A stretch of DNA of 64,000 nucleotides from Vibrio harveyi NBRC 15634 = ATCC 14126 = KCTC 12724 (GCF_001591145.1 NZ_BCUF01000016.1:38642-102641); one strand, 5' to 3'; counted from the stretch's first letter, positions 1-9,584 are shown. Numbers and translations are program-made. Notes: a model not told the origin generated them from the sequence alone.

Positions 1-1187
1 GCTGCAAAGGTTGCGCCGCCGCCGACACCGGCAATACCAAATGAGCTAATCGTGATGATGGCAATCAGTGACAGAATAAAGTTGATGTCTAGAGGATCGA
101 TACCCATTGTTGGCGCTACCATTACCGCAAGCATTGCTGGGTAGATACCTGCACAGCCGTTCTGACCGATAGTGGCACCGAAAGACGCTGACAAGTTCGC
201 AATCGCTGGTGGTACGTTTAGCTTGGTGATTTGTGCTTCAACGTTAAGTGGAATCGTTGCCGCTGAACTGCGTGATGTGAATGCAAATGTCAGTACTGGC
301 CAAATCTTTTTAAAGTACTCAGCAGGGCTAACGCCGACAAAAGAAACAAGTAGACCATGGACAAGGAACATCAGTGCAATTGCAACGTAAGATGCAACAA
401 TAAAGCCAAGCAAATTAAAAATGTCGGCAGCACTTGATGTTGCGACCACTTTCGCCATAAGGGCAGCAATACCATAAGGCGTTAATGCCATGATCATCTT
501 AACCAGGCGCATAACCACGGATTGTGCCGCTTCCACAAAAGTACGAATTGGAGATTCCAACTCTTCTTTTTCTGCCATCACTTTACGTGCAGCGATACCT
601 ACTAAAACACCAAAGATAACCACAGCAATGATCGATGTAGAACGAGCCCCTGTAAGATCGGCAAACGGGTTAGTTGGAATAAAGCTTACTAACATCTGAG
701 GAATCGTTAGGTCGCTTACTGATCCTACTCGACTCTCTAATACGGCAATACGAGCCGTTTCACGTGCACCTTCAGTTAATCCAGCGGCAGACAAACCAAA
801 TGTAGTCGTAACAAGAATACCGATCATGGCAGCAATGGCTGTTGTTACCAGCAAAACAGAAATCGTTAGACCAGAGATCTTACCCAGCGAACCGCCTTTC
901 TCTAGCTTTACAACGGCGGAAATCATGGAAATCAATACCAAAGGCATAATCACCATTTTAAGCAGACCAACATAACCGCTGCCGACTATGCCGACCCATT
1001 CAAGTGTTTGTCCAATGACATCGCTGCCTTCGCCATAAATAAGTTGCAGTCCAAGACCGAAAAGAGAGCCCGTAACCAAGCCAATTAAAACCAAACGCGA
1101 GAGTGTGTTTTGTTTTTGTTGTTGGTTAAAAAGGAACATTAATATGGCGATAAACACCGCCAGAGAAGCAACCACTGCGAAATTCAT
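1..1187 (-). CDS. tcyP: L-cystine:cation symporter TcyP, cut by the window edge
   Basis: This is an inner-membrane symporter of the dicarboxylate/amino acid:cation family (SLC1 fold) that takes up L-cystine with a cation. 395 codons are visible; the C-terminus lies outside the window (the E. coli protein has about 463 residues). The translation starts MNFAVVASLAVFIAILMFLF. It carries the family landmarks NPFADLTGA, the serine-rich re-entrant loop AFTSRSSAATIPLNVEAQ, NGCAGIYPAMLAVMVAPT and, at the edge, GVGGGATFAA. These match E. coli TcyP (YdjN) more closely than the glutamate or dicarboxylate members, from memory of that sequence. The start ATG follows CTAAGGTAAGATT, a fair ribosome binding site. 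It stands alone on the minus strand with nearly 200 bp of leader DNA. Confidence 0.88.
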   Translation of the reverse strand, partial: MNFAVVASLAVFIAILMFLFNQQQKQNTLSRLVLIGLVTGSLFGLGLQLIYGEGSDVIGQTLEWVGIVGSGYVGLLKMVIMPLVLISMISAVVKLEKGGSLGKISGLTISVLLVTTAIAAMIGILVTTTFGLSAAGLTEGARETARIAVLESRVGSVSDLTIPQMLVSFIPTNPFADLTGARSTSIIAVVIFGVLVGIAARKVMAEKEELESPIRTFVEAAQSVVMRLVKMIMALTPYGIAALMAKVVATSSAADIFNLLGFIVASYVAIALMFLVHGLLVSFVGVSPAEYFKKIWPVLTFAFTSRSSAATIPLNVEAQITKLNVPPAIANLSASFGATIGQNGCAGIYPAMLAVMVAPTMGIDPLDINFILSLIAIITISSFGIAGVGGGATFA

Positions 1188-1381
1188 AATCTTACCTTAG
1201 TAATCGGCATAAGAAGTGCTGATTAAATTTTATACGGAGCTATATACTGGTTGGGTAAGATACCGAGTGGGATATAACTTTAAAAATGATAAACAGGTAT
1301 TAGATAGATCTAAAATGAATATAAAAATGCGACTCGACTCTCGTTGATGACTGATTTAGCGTAATATTTAGGCGAAATTTT

Positions 1382-2077
1382 TCAATCATAGTGCCTAATG
1401 AGATCAAGCATATCCTTTCTATGCAAATAAATGACTTTTTCTTCTTGATAGCTGAAAACTTGATAAATCATCGCTTTGGCTACGTCTTGAGCATGAACGG
1501 GTATAAAGTTCGCCAATTTACCAAGCATAAGCGGACGAATTACCTTAGAAAGTGTCTGAACAACCTTTTCATCCGTACGAGGATTTTCTCGCTGTCCGAC
1601 CAGAGGTCCGGGCCTTGCGAACACCACTTCTTCAAAGCCCATCCTCTCGATATTTTTTTCCATATGTCCTTTGCAAGCTAGATAATGGGATGAAGAAGAC
1701 GCTTTTGCGCCTAGACTTGAAACCACAGCGATGCGTTTTACACCGATCATCTTCATTTGTTGAGCAACTTTACATACCAATTCGGCGTCGATTTTTCGCA
1801 GAGCATCTTTGCTGCCAGCTTGTTTTAATGTGGTGCCGAGACAAATAAAACCGACGCGTGGAATCGGTTGCTGATCGTCCCAATCGTGGATTGTGAGCGC
1901 CGCGTCTAACAATGGGACAATTTTGTTATTTGGATCCTCGATACCAGTGATCGTTCGGCGGGAGAGAGAATATAGCGTTTCGATGCTAGGCTGTGAGACA
2001 AGTTTAGCCATGACTTCTTTCCCTACAAGACCTGTACCACCTGCAATAATCACACATGCGTTTGAATCGTTGCCCAT
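1382..2077 (-). CDS. NAD(P)-binding Rossmann-fold oxidoreductase (TIP30/HTATIP2-like)
   Basis: This is an atypical short-chain dehydrogenase/epimerase-type protein of 231 residues. The nucleotide-binding loop is near the N-terminus (VIIAGGTGLVGKEV), followed by a GFICLGTT segment and AVVSSLGAKASSSSHYLACKG, in which Ser, Tyr and Lys are placed as in SDR catalytic sites. Such TIP30-like proteins are usually annotated only as NAD(P)H-binding oxidoreductases and the substrate is unknown. I start at the ATG at 2077 because AGGAAGG lies just upstream; an ATG 24 nt earlier (2101) would add eight residues but has no such site. A short ORF and terminator lie upstream on the same strand. Confidence 0.8.
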   Translation of the reverse strand: MGNDSNACVIIAGGTGLVGKEVMAKLVSQPSIETLYSLSRRTITGIEDPNNKIVPLLDAALTIHDWDDQQPIPRVGFICLGTTLKQAGSKDALRKIDAELVCKVAQQMKMIGVKRIAVVSSLGAKASSSSHYLACKGHMEKNIERMGFEEVVFARPGPLVGQRENPRTDEKVVQTLSKVIRPLMLGKLANFIPVHAQDVAKAMIYQVFSYQEEKVIYLHRKDMLDLIRHYD

Positions 2078-2245
2078 TGTATCCTTCCTGTTTAAGAACA
2101 AGTGCTTAGGCTATTGTAGCGCATTTCTTCCACGAAGCTGCAGTCAGGTAGCTAATGTATGACATTTAATCAATCGAACTCAGTGAACCTAGCATCTCGA
2201 GGTTACTTAGGTATAGAAAGCTAAGCAAATAAAATACCCGCAAAT

Positions 2246-2277
2246 AAAAAGACCCGCGGGACGAACGGGTCTTTTTT
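2246..2277 (-). terminator. Bidirectional rho-independent terminator / possible attenuator
   Basis: GACCCG (2251-2256) pairs with CGGGTC (2266-2271) around a 9-nt loop. There is a T run on the right and an A run on the left, so it can act in both directions. Read on the minus strand it starts a few bases after the stop codon of the 30-codon ORF at 2279-2371 and lies about 170 bp before the oxidoreductase gene. Confidence 0.75.
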
Positions 2278-2278
2278 C

Positions 2279-2371
2279 CTAGGAGAATGATAAGGGTATG
2301 GATCGCCGAGATTGGCGTGGTGGGTTTGGCTTGCCTCTCTTAGCGGGGCGACGACTTTGATTGGCAAACAT
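2279..2371 (-). CDS. Short Arg/Pro-rich ORF, possible leader peptide
   Basis: A 30-codon ORF, starting MFANQSRRPAKRGKPNPP and ending SIPLSFS. It has six Arg, five Pro and two Lys. Arg codons include AGA, CGG and CGA, and two Pro codons are CCC. A weak purine stretch (GCGAGAAATT) precedes the ATG. The stop TAG is followed immediately by an A run and the terminator hairpin. Leader peptides of attenuators have this layout (short ORF, then terminator, then gene), but the peptide could also be an independent small protein with its own terminator. A possible promoter on this strand is TTAAGG-N17-TATACA around 2498-2525. I do not recognise the peptide from any named family. Confidence 0.4.
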   Translation of the reverse strand: MFANQSRRPAKRGKPNPPRQSRRSIPLSFS

Positions 2372-2798
2372 AATTTCTCGCTTTTTGTGTTAGGGACGAT
2401 TTCTTTAAAGCATCACACGTGCCAACTTTCAGAATACAGGCGATGAGGAAATCAGCTCTCGTTTCATTTACGCCTAATCTTTGTTAGACGTGCTATTGTA
2501 TAGTTTTTATTTATCAATGCCTTAAGTTGTTTGGTTAGACTGATATTGACCATCAGACGTTATCAATTAGAGCGCTGAAAAATAAATGACTGAGACTGAG
2601 TTGGTTTAAGTTGAATTCTTTCTTTAGTGGAACAAGCTTGTTGAAATAACATTTTTATCAATATGACTGTCGAATTGACAAAAAGCGCTGTCAAAAAGAG
2701 AAAATCAGATGAAATTGCACGGGAGAGGGGTACACTTGTTCTCTCAATTTGTCGGGAGTCTTATCTCTCTCGCGGTTTTCTAAGACCAAGGACGTCGT
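2372..2798. other. Intergenic region, divergent control DNA
   Basis: No convincing gene. It lies between the leftward short ORF and the rightward flavin reductase gene, so it should carry promoters for both. I looked for a cobalamin riboswitch ahead of the cob operon, with its conserved B12-box pattern, and did not see one. Confidence 0.4.
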
Positions 2799-3410
2799 AT
2801 GAACATAGATCTCAGTACGCTTGCGCCAACGCAGGTGTACCATTTGATGACTCAAACTGTCATTCCTCGCCCAATCGCTTGGGTGCTCACAGACTCAGGT
2901 GAGCAAAACTTCAACTTAGCGCCATTTTCCTACTTTACTGCGGTTTCTAGCCGTCCACCTTTATTGATGATTTCTGTGGGAAAAAAGCCCAATGGAGACA
3001 TCAAGGACACCACGCGAAATGCATTAGAAACTGGTAAGTTGGTTATCCATATTGCACCCAGCGATCTCGCGGATAAAGTCACTTTATCTTCTGCCACATT
3101 AGAACATGGGGAATCTGAACTGGAGACGACTCAACTTGAGACGGTTGATTTCCAAGGTTTCGAATTACCACGCTTAGAGGGCGCGCCAATTGCATTCGGC
3201 TGTAAGTTGCATGAAGTGATAGAGATGGGGGAGACACCGCAAAGTTTAATCTTTGCAGAGATTGAACACATTTATGTCGATGAGCGGGTCATATCCATGG
3301 AGGGTGACCGTTTAAAAGTTGATGCCTTAGCTGTAGACCCATTAGCTCGGTTAGGCGGTAATGAATACGCCACGTTAGAAAAAACTTTTTCTGTCGCTCG
3401 TCCAAAATAA
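2799..3410 (+). CDS. Flavin reductase-like FMN-binding protein
   Basis: A 203-residue protein of the flavin reductase-like / flavoredoxin split beta-barrel family. The N-terminal part has the typical VIPRPIAWVLT and NLAPFSYFTAVSSRPPLLMISVG segments that hold FMN, followed by the DTTRNALETGKLVIHI stretch and a C-terminal PLARLGGNEYATLE. Family members bind FMN and pass electrons to varied partners, so the reaction here is not known. AAGGA stands upstream of the ATG. It is 19 bp ahead of cobT and probably co-transcribed with it, so it may supply reduced flavin or reduce cob(II)alamin for the salvage pathway; that role is inference. Confidence 0.78.
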   Translation: MNIDLSTLAPTQVYHLMTQTVIPRPIAWVLTDSGEQNFNLAPFSYFTAVSSRPPLLMISVGKKPNGDIKDTTRNALETGKLVIHIAPSDLADKVTLSSATLEHGESELETTQLETVDFQGFELPRLEGAPIAFGCKLHEVIEMGETPQSLIFAEIEHIYVDERVISMEGDRLKVDALAVDPLARLGGNEYATLEKTFSVARPK

Positions 3411-3429
3411 AGAATAAGGAATCATCATC

Positions 3430-4473
3430 ATGGATCGCTCTTTTGCCTCAGAAATTCAAGCTCGCATTGATAACAAAACCAAACCATTAGGCGCTCTTGG
3501 TTTGCTCGAAAAAGTGGCGCTAGAACTGGCGTTAATTCAAAGCCAAGATAAGCCTCAAGCGGTTGAAAAAATAGAAATTCGCAAACCAACCATGTTGGTA
3601 TTCGCTGGTGATCACGGCATCGCCGAAGAAGGGGTGAGTATTGCGCCCAGCGCTGTGACTCAACAAATGGTGGCGAATTTTCTCGCCGGTGGCGCCGCTA
3701 TTAATTGTTTCTGCGATCTCAACCAAATTGACTTTAAGGTTGTTGACTGTGGCATGTTGTCACCGATCGATACCTTAGTTCCTGACTTTAAAAATCATCC
3801 CAACTTGATTGAGAAACGTCTCGGAAATGGTACGGCAAACTTTGCTAAACAAACGGCGATGTCCCTAGAACAAGTCGCGCTAGGTTTGGAATATGGTGCA
3901 AAGGTCGCGCAGCAGGCGATTCTTAATGGCTCGAACTTGTTGATGTTTGGTGAAATGGGGATTGGCAATACCAGTTCGGCATCGGCATTGTTAACAGCGT
4001 TGAGTCCATTGGAAGTCGACCATTGTGTTGGCTATGGTACTGGCATTACTCAAGAGCAACTCAACCGTAAAATCAAGCTAGTCGCACAAGGTGTGAATCG
4101 CTGCCGTGAGCTTGATACCAAAGGCGCGTTGGCTCAAGTCGGTGGGTTTGAAATCGTGCAAATGGTTGGCGCATTCTTAGAAGCGAAACGCCACAAAACG
4201 CCTATTTTAGTCGACGGATTTATCGTCTCTGTAGCCGCTTATGTCGCGACTTTATTGGATGAAGAGACGCGAGATTACATGCTGTTTGCTCATAACTCAG
4301 AAGAGAATGGGCATAAGTTTGTGTTGGAATGCCTACAAGCGGAGCCTCTCTTGGATCTTGGTTTGCGTTTAGGTGAAGGAACCGGAGCGGCGCTTGCTTT
4401 GCCACTGGTAAAAGCGGCGGCTCAGTTTTACAACAACATGGCGAGCTTTGAGAGTGCGGGAGTGACGGTTTAG
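3430..4473 (+). CDS. cobT: Nicotinate-nucleotide--dimethylbenzimidazole phosphoribosyltransferase
   Basis: CobT makes alpha-ribazole 5'-phosphate from nicotinate mononucleotide and dimethylbenzimidazole, the lower-ligand branch of cobalamin nucleotide-loop assembly. It has 347 residues, close to the enterobacterial length. Visible signatures are [16 protein letters not shown] at the N-terminus, [29 protein letters not shown], and the C-terminal [16 protein letters not shown], whose Glu (about residue 316) is the catalytic base known from the Salmonella enzyme. AAGGAA precedes the ATG. The stop codon overlaps the GTG start of cobS by one base. Confidence 0.95.
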   Translation: MDRSFASEIQARIDNKTKPLGALGLLEKVALELALIQSQDKPQAVEKIEIRKPTMLVFAGDHGIAEEGVSIAPSAVTQQMVANFLAGGAAINCFCDLNQIDFKVVDCGMLSPIDTLVPDFKNHPNLIEKRLGNGTANFAKQTAMSLEQVALGLEYGAKVAQQAILNGSNLLMFGEMGIGNTSSASALLTALSPLEVDHCVGYGTGITQEQLNRKIKLVAQGVNRCRELDTKGALAQVGGFEIVQMVGAFLEAKRHKTPILVDGFIVSVAAYVATLLDEETRDYMLFAHNSEENGHKFVLECLQAEPLLDLGLRLGEGTGAALALPLVKAAAQFYNNMASFESAGVTV

Positions 4474-5279
4474 TGTCTGCATCTGAGAATACCCACACTT
4501 CAGAGACTCGTTCTTTGCGCTATCAGAGTGAGCTTTTCTTGCTCGCAATAAGCTTTTTTAGCCGTATACCTGTGCCCGCAGATTTACCTTATAGTGAAAC
4601 GCGCATGAACCAAGCAGGGCGATACTTTGCTTTGGTCGGTGTGTTGCTTGGGCTACTGTGCGCAGCTGTGTTTTCACTGGCAAGTTTATTGTTCCCAAAC
4701 TCAGTTGCCATCGTGTTAACCATGGCTTTTAGCTTGCTGCTTACCGGCGCGTTCCATGAGGACGGTTTAACGGATATGGCGGATGGCATTGGCGGTGGTA
4801 TGACGTTAGAGCGCCGCTTAACCATCATGAAAGACAGCCGCATCGGGACTTACGGAGCGGCAACGTTAATGATGGCGCTGCTGGCGAAGTTTGTATTTTG
4901 GAGCGAGTTAGCCAATGAACCTCAGTTTTGGCTGATGATCGTCGTGGCGTATACCGTGAGCCGAGCGTTGGCTGCCACTCTCATATATGACATGCCCTAC
5001 GTTAGTGACGCGGATACCTCGAAAAGTAAACCGTTAGCGAACAAACAATCGAGCTTAGAAGTCGCGATACTGCTCTTAACTGGTGGGGTTGTAGCGTTGT
5101 TACTGGGTATGACTCAGGCAGCTGTGATTGTATTGGTATTGGCACTGTTTCGTGTGAGCTTTAAACGCTGGCTGACCAAACGTATCGGCGGATTTACTGG
5201 CGATTGCCTTGGTGCCGCGCAGCAGCTTGCAGAGTTGCTTGTTTATCTCACTCTTATCGCATTTAGTCATTCATTATGA
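4473..5279 (+). CDS. cobS: Adenosylcobinamide-GDP ribazoletransferase (cobalamin synthase)
   Basis: CobS is an inner-membrane enzyme that joins adenosylcobinamide-GDP and alpha-ribazole (phosphate) to give cobalamin (phosphate). The 268-residue protein is strongly hydrophobic with several membrane spans. It contains [14 protein letters not shown] and the acidic [18 protein letters not shown] segment expected for Mg-dependent catalysis. It starts with GTG in the junction TAGTG shared with the cobT stop, which points to translational coupling. The end overlaps cobU by four bases (ATGA). Confidence 0.94.
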   Translation: MSASENTHTSETRSLRYQSELFLLAISFFSRIPVPADLPYSETRMNQAGRYFALVGVLLGLLCAAVFSLASLLFPNSVAIVLTMAFSLLLTGAFHEDGLTDMADGIGGGMTLERRLTIMKDSRIGTYGAATLMMALLAKFVFWSELANEPQFWLMIVVAYTVSRALAATLIYDMPYVSDADTSKSKPLANKQSSLEVAILLLTGGVVALLLGMTQAAVIVLVLALFRVSFKRWLTKRIGGFTGDCLGAAQQLAELLVYLTLIAFSHSL

Positions 5280-5809
5280 AGCAACTTATTCTAGGTGGTG
5301 CACGCTCGGGAAAATCGAGCTTAGCAGAGAGCAGGGCGCAACAGTCGTCACAAAACAAAAACGGAACGCTTCACTATGTGGCGACGGCATTGCCTTTTGA
5401 TGAAGAAATGAAGCAACGCATTGCTCACCATAAACAGCAACGAGGGGCTGGGTGGATTGAACATGAATGTCCGCTTAACTTGCCTGAGCTCATTTGTGAA
5501 TTTTCGTCTCAAGATGTCGTGTTAGTTGATTGCCTTACGCTTTGGCTCAACAACTGGATCTTTGAACTCGGTGATGACTGCTGTAATGAGCGGTTAGAAG
5601 AAAAAATTGAGCGGTTGGTAAATGCGATAGCACAATCGGAAGCGACGCTGATTTTTGTCTCTAACGAAGTCGGTATGGGCATTGTGCCGCTCGGCGCTGT
5701 CAGTCGCTACTTTGTAGATAATGCGGGACGGATGAATCAAAAACTGGCGACCGTGTGTGAGCGAGTCACGTTTGTCGCTGCGGGTTTGCCGCTTGAGCTC
5801 AAACCATAG
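5276..5809 (+). CDS. cobU: Bifunctional adenosylcobinamide kinase / guanylyltransferase
   Basis: CobU phosphorylates adenosylcobinamide and then transfers GMP to it, giving the activated intermediate used by CobS. The 177-residue protein has the P-loop GGARSGKS at residues 7-14, the [22 protein letters not shown] segment containing the His region that carries GMP in the family, and [13 protein letters not shown]. The stretch [10 protein letters not shown]...[12 protein letters not shown] is also diagnostic. The start lies in an ATGA overlap with cobS, so the two are translationally coupled. Confidence 0.95.
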   Translation: MKQLILGGARSGKSSLAESRAQQSSQNKNGTLHYVATALPFDEEMKQRIAHHKQQRGAGWIEHECPLNLPELICEFSSQDVVLVDCLTLWLNNWIFELGDDCCNERLEEKIERLVNAIAQSEATLIFVSNEVGMGIVPLGAVSRYFVDNAGRMNQKLATVCERVTFVAAGLPLELKP

Positions 5810-5820
5810 GACGGGAAGAA

Positions 5821-6435
5821 ATGAAAACGTTGAATATCTACTTACTGCGACACGGGAAAGTGAACGCAGCCCCAGGTTTACACGGACAAGCCGATTTAAA
5901 AGTCGATGAAGCTGAGCAATACAAAATTGCGCAAGCCTGGCAACAAACGGGTCGAGAAGTAGAAGGGATCATCAGCTCTCCTTTGTCACGTTGTCACGAC
6001 CTTGCTGAGATACTTGCTGAGCAGCAACTTTTGCCTTTAAGTATGGAGCCACAACTTCAAGAATTGGATTTTGGTGATTTCGACGGCATCCCATTTGACA
6101 TGCTTTCTGAGCACTGGAATAAGCTCGATACGTTTTGGAAAGCACCAGCACAACACACCTTACCGAATGCTGAGAGCTTGGATGATTTCTCTCATCGTGT
6201 AACTTGTGCTTGGTCTCAAATCATTAATGATATCAATGACAACTTGCTAATTGTCACGCATGGTGGCGTAATTAGAATGATTCTTGCCCATGTATTGGGT
6301 GTAGATTGGCGCAATCCGCGATGGTATTCGGCATTAGCGATAGGAAATGCGTCAGTAACACATATAACAATTACCATCGATGATCAGATTTACGCCTCAG
6401 TTCGTTCGATAGGCGTACCACTATTTGAAAATTAG
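5821..6435 (+). CDS. cobC: Alpha-ribazole phosphatase, histidine phosphatase family
   Basis: A 204-residue phosphoglycerate-mutase-type phosphatase. The phosphohistidine motif LLRHGKVN (His 11) opens the protein, ISSPLSRCHDLAE and LQELDFGDFDG follow, and VTHGGVIR carries the second active-site His. In this operon position the expected job is removing the phosphate of alpha-ribazole phosphate or adenosylcobalamin phosphate. The sequence motifs alone would fit other histidine phosphatases, so the name rests on the 11-bp spacing behind cobU. A GGGAAG site precedes the ATG. Confidence 0.88.
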   Translation: MKTLNIYLLRHGKVNAAPGLHGQADLKVDEAEQYKIAQAWQQTGREVEGIISSPLSRCHDLAEILAEQQLLPLSMEPQLQELDFGDFDGIPFDMLSEHWNKLDTFWKAPAQHTLPNAESLDDFSHRVTCAWSQIINDINDNLLIVTHGGVIRMILAHVLGVDWRNPRWYSALAIGNASVTHITITIDDQIYASVRSIGVPLFEN

Positions 6436-6517
6436 TCACGGAAGTAGCCAACGCTTGGATCTCTACCGAGTTTAAGAGAGAAAAGGGCTGGCTCGATTAC
6501 ATCAAAAGGAACCATAA

Positions 6518-8317
6518 ATGACCGCTCCTAGCTGGGATTTATCCATCGTTTATAACGATCTCGCTGACCCACGAATTCAAGATGACATTGCCCTTGTAGA
6601 GCAATGCATTGACCTACTCAATAAACAGTCTGCCGATTGTAACTCTGTTGAAGTGATGCAAAACGCAATCTTAACCAGTGAGGCGGCAAGCCGTTTGGCT
6701 GGCACGATTGCGAACTTCGCAAACTGTTACGCGTCAGTGGATGCGACAAATGCAGAGGCGAAAGCACTGCTGGGTCGTATGACGCGTATTTTCTCTGAGC
6801 TTTCTCAAGCTTACAGTGCGTTTGAGCTTAAATTGACTCACGCTGATGAAGAGTTCATTACTCGCGTTTTGGAGCATGAAAATCCAGACATCAGTGGTCA
6901 GGCGTTTTCAATCCTAAACTCTCGCAAACTGGCTGACACACGCTTAAGCACCGAGGAAGAAAAGCTATTAGCGGCAATGAGCGTGGATGGAAAATCTGCG
7001 TGGGGTAAGTTATACAACAACCTCACGGGCTCTTTGAAAGTGAAGCTTGACTACGCTGATGGTGAAAGTGAAGAGCTTGGCTTCTCGCAAGCAGCAAGCA
7101 TTCTTTACGGCTCTGAATTTGATCGCCAAGAAGCTGCATGGCGTGGTGTTCAGAGGGCGATGGCGACACATCAAGAGTCTTTTGCTTCTATCCTTAACGC
7201 GCTTTCAGGTTGGCGTTTAACAGAGAACAAAAAGCGTTCTACCAAACGTGATGTTCATTTCCTTGATCCAAGCTTGCATGGCAGCCGAATTAAAGCGGAA
7301 ACGTTGGATGCCATGATGAAAGTCGCTAAAGACAGCCGTGAGATTGGTCAAAAAGCCGGTTTGCTAATGGCGAAGGTCCACGGTCTGGATGAGATGAAAC
7401 CATGGAATCATCTTGCTGCGATGCCTGCTTTGAGTGGCGAAGCGAAAGTTTATCCATTTGATGAAGCAATCGACGTCATTTGTGAAGCGTTCGAAACCGT
7501 GAATCCAGATATGTCGGAGTTTGTCCGCATGATGGTACAAAACGGCTGGATTGATGCCGCGCCTAATGCCAATAAACGCCTTGGTGCATACTGTACTAAG
7601 CTGCCGGCGACGCGTACGCCGCTTGTGTTTATGACTTGGAGTGGTAGCCGCTCAGACCTGATGACGCTTGCTCATGAGCTTGGTCATGCCTTCCACAACT
7701 GGGTGATTCGTGACTTGCCGCTTTGCCAAACGTACTACCCGATGACGTTGGCAGAAACCGCTTCAATTTTCGCTGAAAACATCGTTCGCGATCATCTGAT
7801 TTCAAAAGCAGAAAGTGTGGATGACAAGCTCGAAATGCTGTGGGAAGAGCTCTCTTCGGCGTTAGCGCTGATGATCAATATTCCAGTTCGTTACGAATTC
7901 GAAAAAGCCTTCTACGAGCGTCGCCAAGAGGGCGAACTGACAGCAGATGACTTCTGTGAGCTGATGTCAGAAACGTGGAAAGATTGGTATGGCGATGTGA
8001 TGAGCGAGGCTGACCCTTATTTCTGGGCGAGCAAACTGCACTTCTCAATCTCTGGGGTGAGCTTCTACAACTACCCATATTTGTTCGGCTTCTTGTTCAG
8101 TAAAGGTATCTACGCTCAACGTGAAGCTAAAGGGGAGCGTTTCTACGACGATTACGTAGATCTATTACGTGACACTGGCAACATGATGGCTGAAGAGGTT
8201 GTCGAGAAGCATCTTTCAATGGATCTAACGCAACCCGAATTCTGGCAGCAGAGTGTGGAGCTAGTTCGTGACAAAGTAGACGAATTTGAACGTTTACTCG
8301 CACAACGTGGTGAATAA
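6518..8317 (+). CDS. M3 family oligoendopeptidase (PepF-like)
   Basis: A 599-residue cytoplasmic zinc oligopeptidase of the thimet family. The zinc motif HELGH sits at residues 386-390 in LAHELGHAFHNW, and the third-ligand region LAETASIFAENI follows about 30 residues later. There is no signal peptide. It has the usual length of the PepF/oligoendopeptidase F-like group, which cleaves short peptides taken up or produced in the cell. AAAAGGAACC precedes the ATG. It stands alone between the cob operon and astE. It could help digest imported peptides, but nothing in the sequence ties it to the collagen genes further on. Confidence 0.9.
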   Translation: MTAPSWDLSIVYNDLADPRIQDDIALVEQCIDLLNKQSADCNSVEVMQNAILTSEAASRLAGTIANFANCYASVDATNAEAKALLGRMTRIFSELSQAYSAFELKLTHADEEFITRVLEHENPDISGQAFSILNSRKLADTRLSTEEEKLLAAMSVDGKSAWGKLYNNLTGSLKVKLDYADGESEELGFSQAASILYGSEFDRQEAAWRGVQRAMATHQESFASILNALSGWRLTENKKRSTKRDVHFLDPSLHGSRIKAETLDAMMKVAKDSREIGQKAGLLMAKVHGLDEMKPWNHLAAMPALSGEAKVYPFDEAIDVICEAFETVNPDMSEFVRMMVQNGWIDAAPNANKRLGAYCTKLPATRTPLVFMTWSGSRSDLMTLAHELGHAFHNWVIRDLPLCQTYYPMTLAETASIFAENIVRDHLISKAESVDDKLEMLWEELSSALALMINIPVRYEFEKAFYERRQEGELTADDFCELMSETWKDWYGDVMSEADPYFWASKLHFSISGVSFYNYPYLFGFLFSKGIYAQREAKGERFYDDYVDLLRDTGNMMAEEVVEKHLSMDLTQPEFWQQSVELVRDKVDEFERLLAQRGE

Positions 8318-8352
8318 ACGCTAAAAGTTGATCAAATCATAATGATCTTCTT

Positions 8353-8380
8353 TAGGGCTGTGGTAAAGTTCACAGCCCTA
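8353..8380 (+). terminator. Perfect 10-bp hairpin after the M3 peptidase gene
   Basis: TAGGGCTGTG (8353-8362) pairs fully with CACAGCCCTA (8371-8380) around an 8-nt loop, 36 bp after the stop codon. It lacks a clear T run, so it may be an imperfect terminator or an mRNA-stabilising hairpin. Confidence 0.45.
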
Positions 8381-8555
8381 ACACTTTGTAATTGTTTAAA
8401 AAATAAACGCCTCAATGCTTGATTTGAGTGCATGGCGCGAAAAGGTATGGGATTTTAAATAAATTTGGTGGCTTCTACTCATAAGTGGGATCGCAACAAC
8501 AAAAATCCTTTGTACAATTTATTAACATACCCGCCGTGCTATTAAGGAGTAACGC

Positions 8556-9584
8556 ATGACGAAGTCTCTCTTTCGCCAATCGTTTTTAACTGACACGTTA
8601 GATGTTCATATTGATGTCGCGCCAGCGGAGCAGGTGCTGTCTAATGGTGTAAAACTTAAACTCTATCAGCGTGGTGTGCTAGAAGTGATTCCTGACGAAT
8701 ACACTCAGGAAACCAAGAACGTCATCATCTCTTGTGGTGTCCACGGGGATGAAACCGCACCGATGGAGCTGGTGGATTCAATTATCAAAGACATCGAATC
8801 CGGCTTCCAGAAAGTCGAGTCTCGATGCTTGTTCATTATCGCTCACCCAGAATCGACTCTGGCGCACACGCGATTTTTAGAAGAAAACCTTAATCGACTG
8901 TTTGATGAGAAAGAGCACGAGCCAACCAAAGAGCTTGCGATTGCTGACACTCTCAAATTGTTAGTCAGAGATTTCTATCAAGATACGGCAGCGGAAACAC
9001 GCTGGCACTTAGATTTGCACTGTGCGATCCGTGATTCAAAGCACTACACCTTTGCGGTGAGTCCGAAAACGCGTCATCCTGTTCGTAGCAAAGCTTTGAT
9101 TGATTTTCTCGACAGTGCACATATTGAAGCCGTGCTACTGTCTAACTCACCAACCAGCACATTCAGTTGGTTCAGTGCAGAGAACTATGGCGCTCAAGCT
9201 TTGACGATGGAACTGGGTCGTGTGGCTCGCATTGGTGAAAACGACTTAGACAAACTGACTGCGTTCGATTTGTCACTGCGTAACCTAATTGCAGAGGCGA
9301 AAGCTGAGCACTTGTCTAAGCCATGTATCAAGTACCGTGTGAGTCGTACGATTGTGCGCTTGCACGAAGATTTCGATTTCATGTTTGATGACAACGTCGA
9401 GAACTTTACATCATTCGTTCACGGCGAAGTGTTTGGTCACGATGGTGACAAACCGTTGATGGCGAAGAACGATAACGAAGCCGTTGTTTTCCCAAATCGC
9501 CACGTCGCGATTGGTCAACGCGCAGCATTAATGGTGTGTGAAGTGAAAACGCGCTACGAAGATGGCGAGTTAGTCTACGATTAA
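8556..9584 (+). CDS. astE: Succinylglutamate desuccinylase
   Basis: AstE is the last enzyme of the arginine succinyltransferase (AST) pathway and splits N-succinylglutamate into succinate and glutamate. The 342-residue length and the zinc-carboxypeptidase-like motifs fit: SCGVHGDETAPMELVD (His and Glu ligands) and WHLDLHCAIRDS (second His), then LTMELGRVARIGEND with the catalytic Glu region. AAGGAG stands before the ATG. The other ast genes are not in this window, so the gene is detached from its pathway partners here, as is common in Vibrio from memory. Confidence 0.92.
   Translation: MTKSLFRQSFLTDTLDVHIDVAPAEQVLSNGVKLKLYQRGVLEVIPDEYTQETKNVIISCGVHGDETAPMELVDSIIKDIESGFQKVESRCLFIIAHPESTLAHTRFLEENLNRLFDEKEHEPTKELAIADTLKLLVRDFYQDTAAETRWHLDLHCAIRDSKHYTFAVSPKTRHPVRSKALIDFLDSAHIEAVLLSNSPTSTFSWFSAENYGAQALTMELGRVARIGENDLDKLTAFDLSLRNLIAEAKAEHLSKPCIKYRVSRTIVRLHEDFDFMFDDNVENFTSFVHGEVFGHDGDKPLMAKNDNEAVVFPNRHVAIGQRAALMVCEVKTRYEDGELVYD

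Noticed and set aside
2494..2507. CTATTGTATAGT near the first intergenic region as another operator copy
   Set aside because: Only the left half matches; the right half differs at several positions and the neighbouring genes are unrelated.
2372..2798. Cobalamin riboswitch ahead of the cob operon
   Set aside because: The conserved B12-box pattern and the expected leader folding elements were not visible; the segment is short and unremarkable.
8508..8517. TTTGTACAAT upstream of astE as a further GntR operator
   Set aside because: The half-sites are closer together than in ATTGTATACAAT, and astE belongs to a different pathway; a short palindrome like this is expected by chance.
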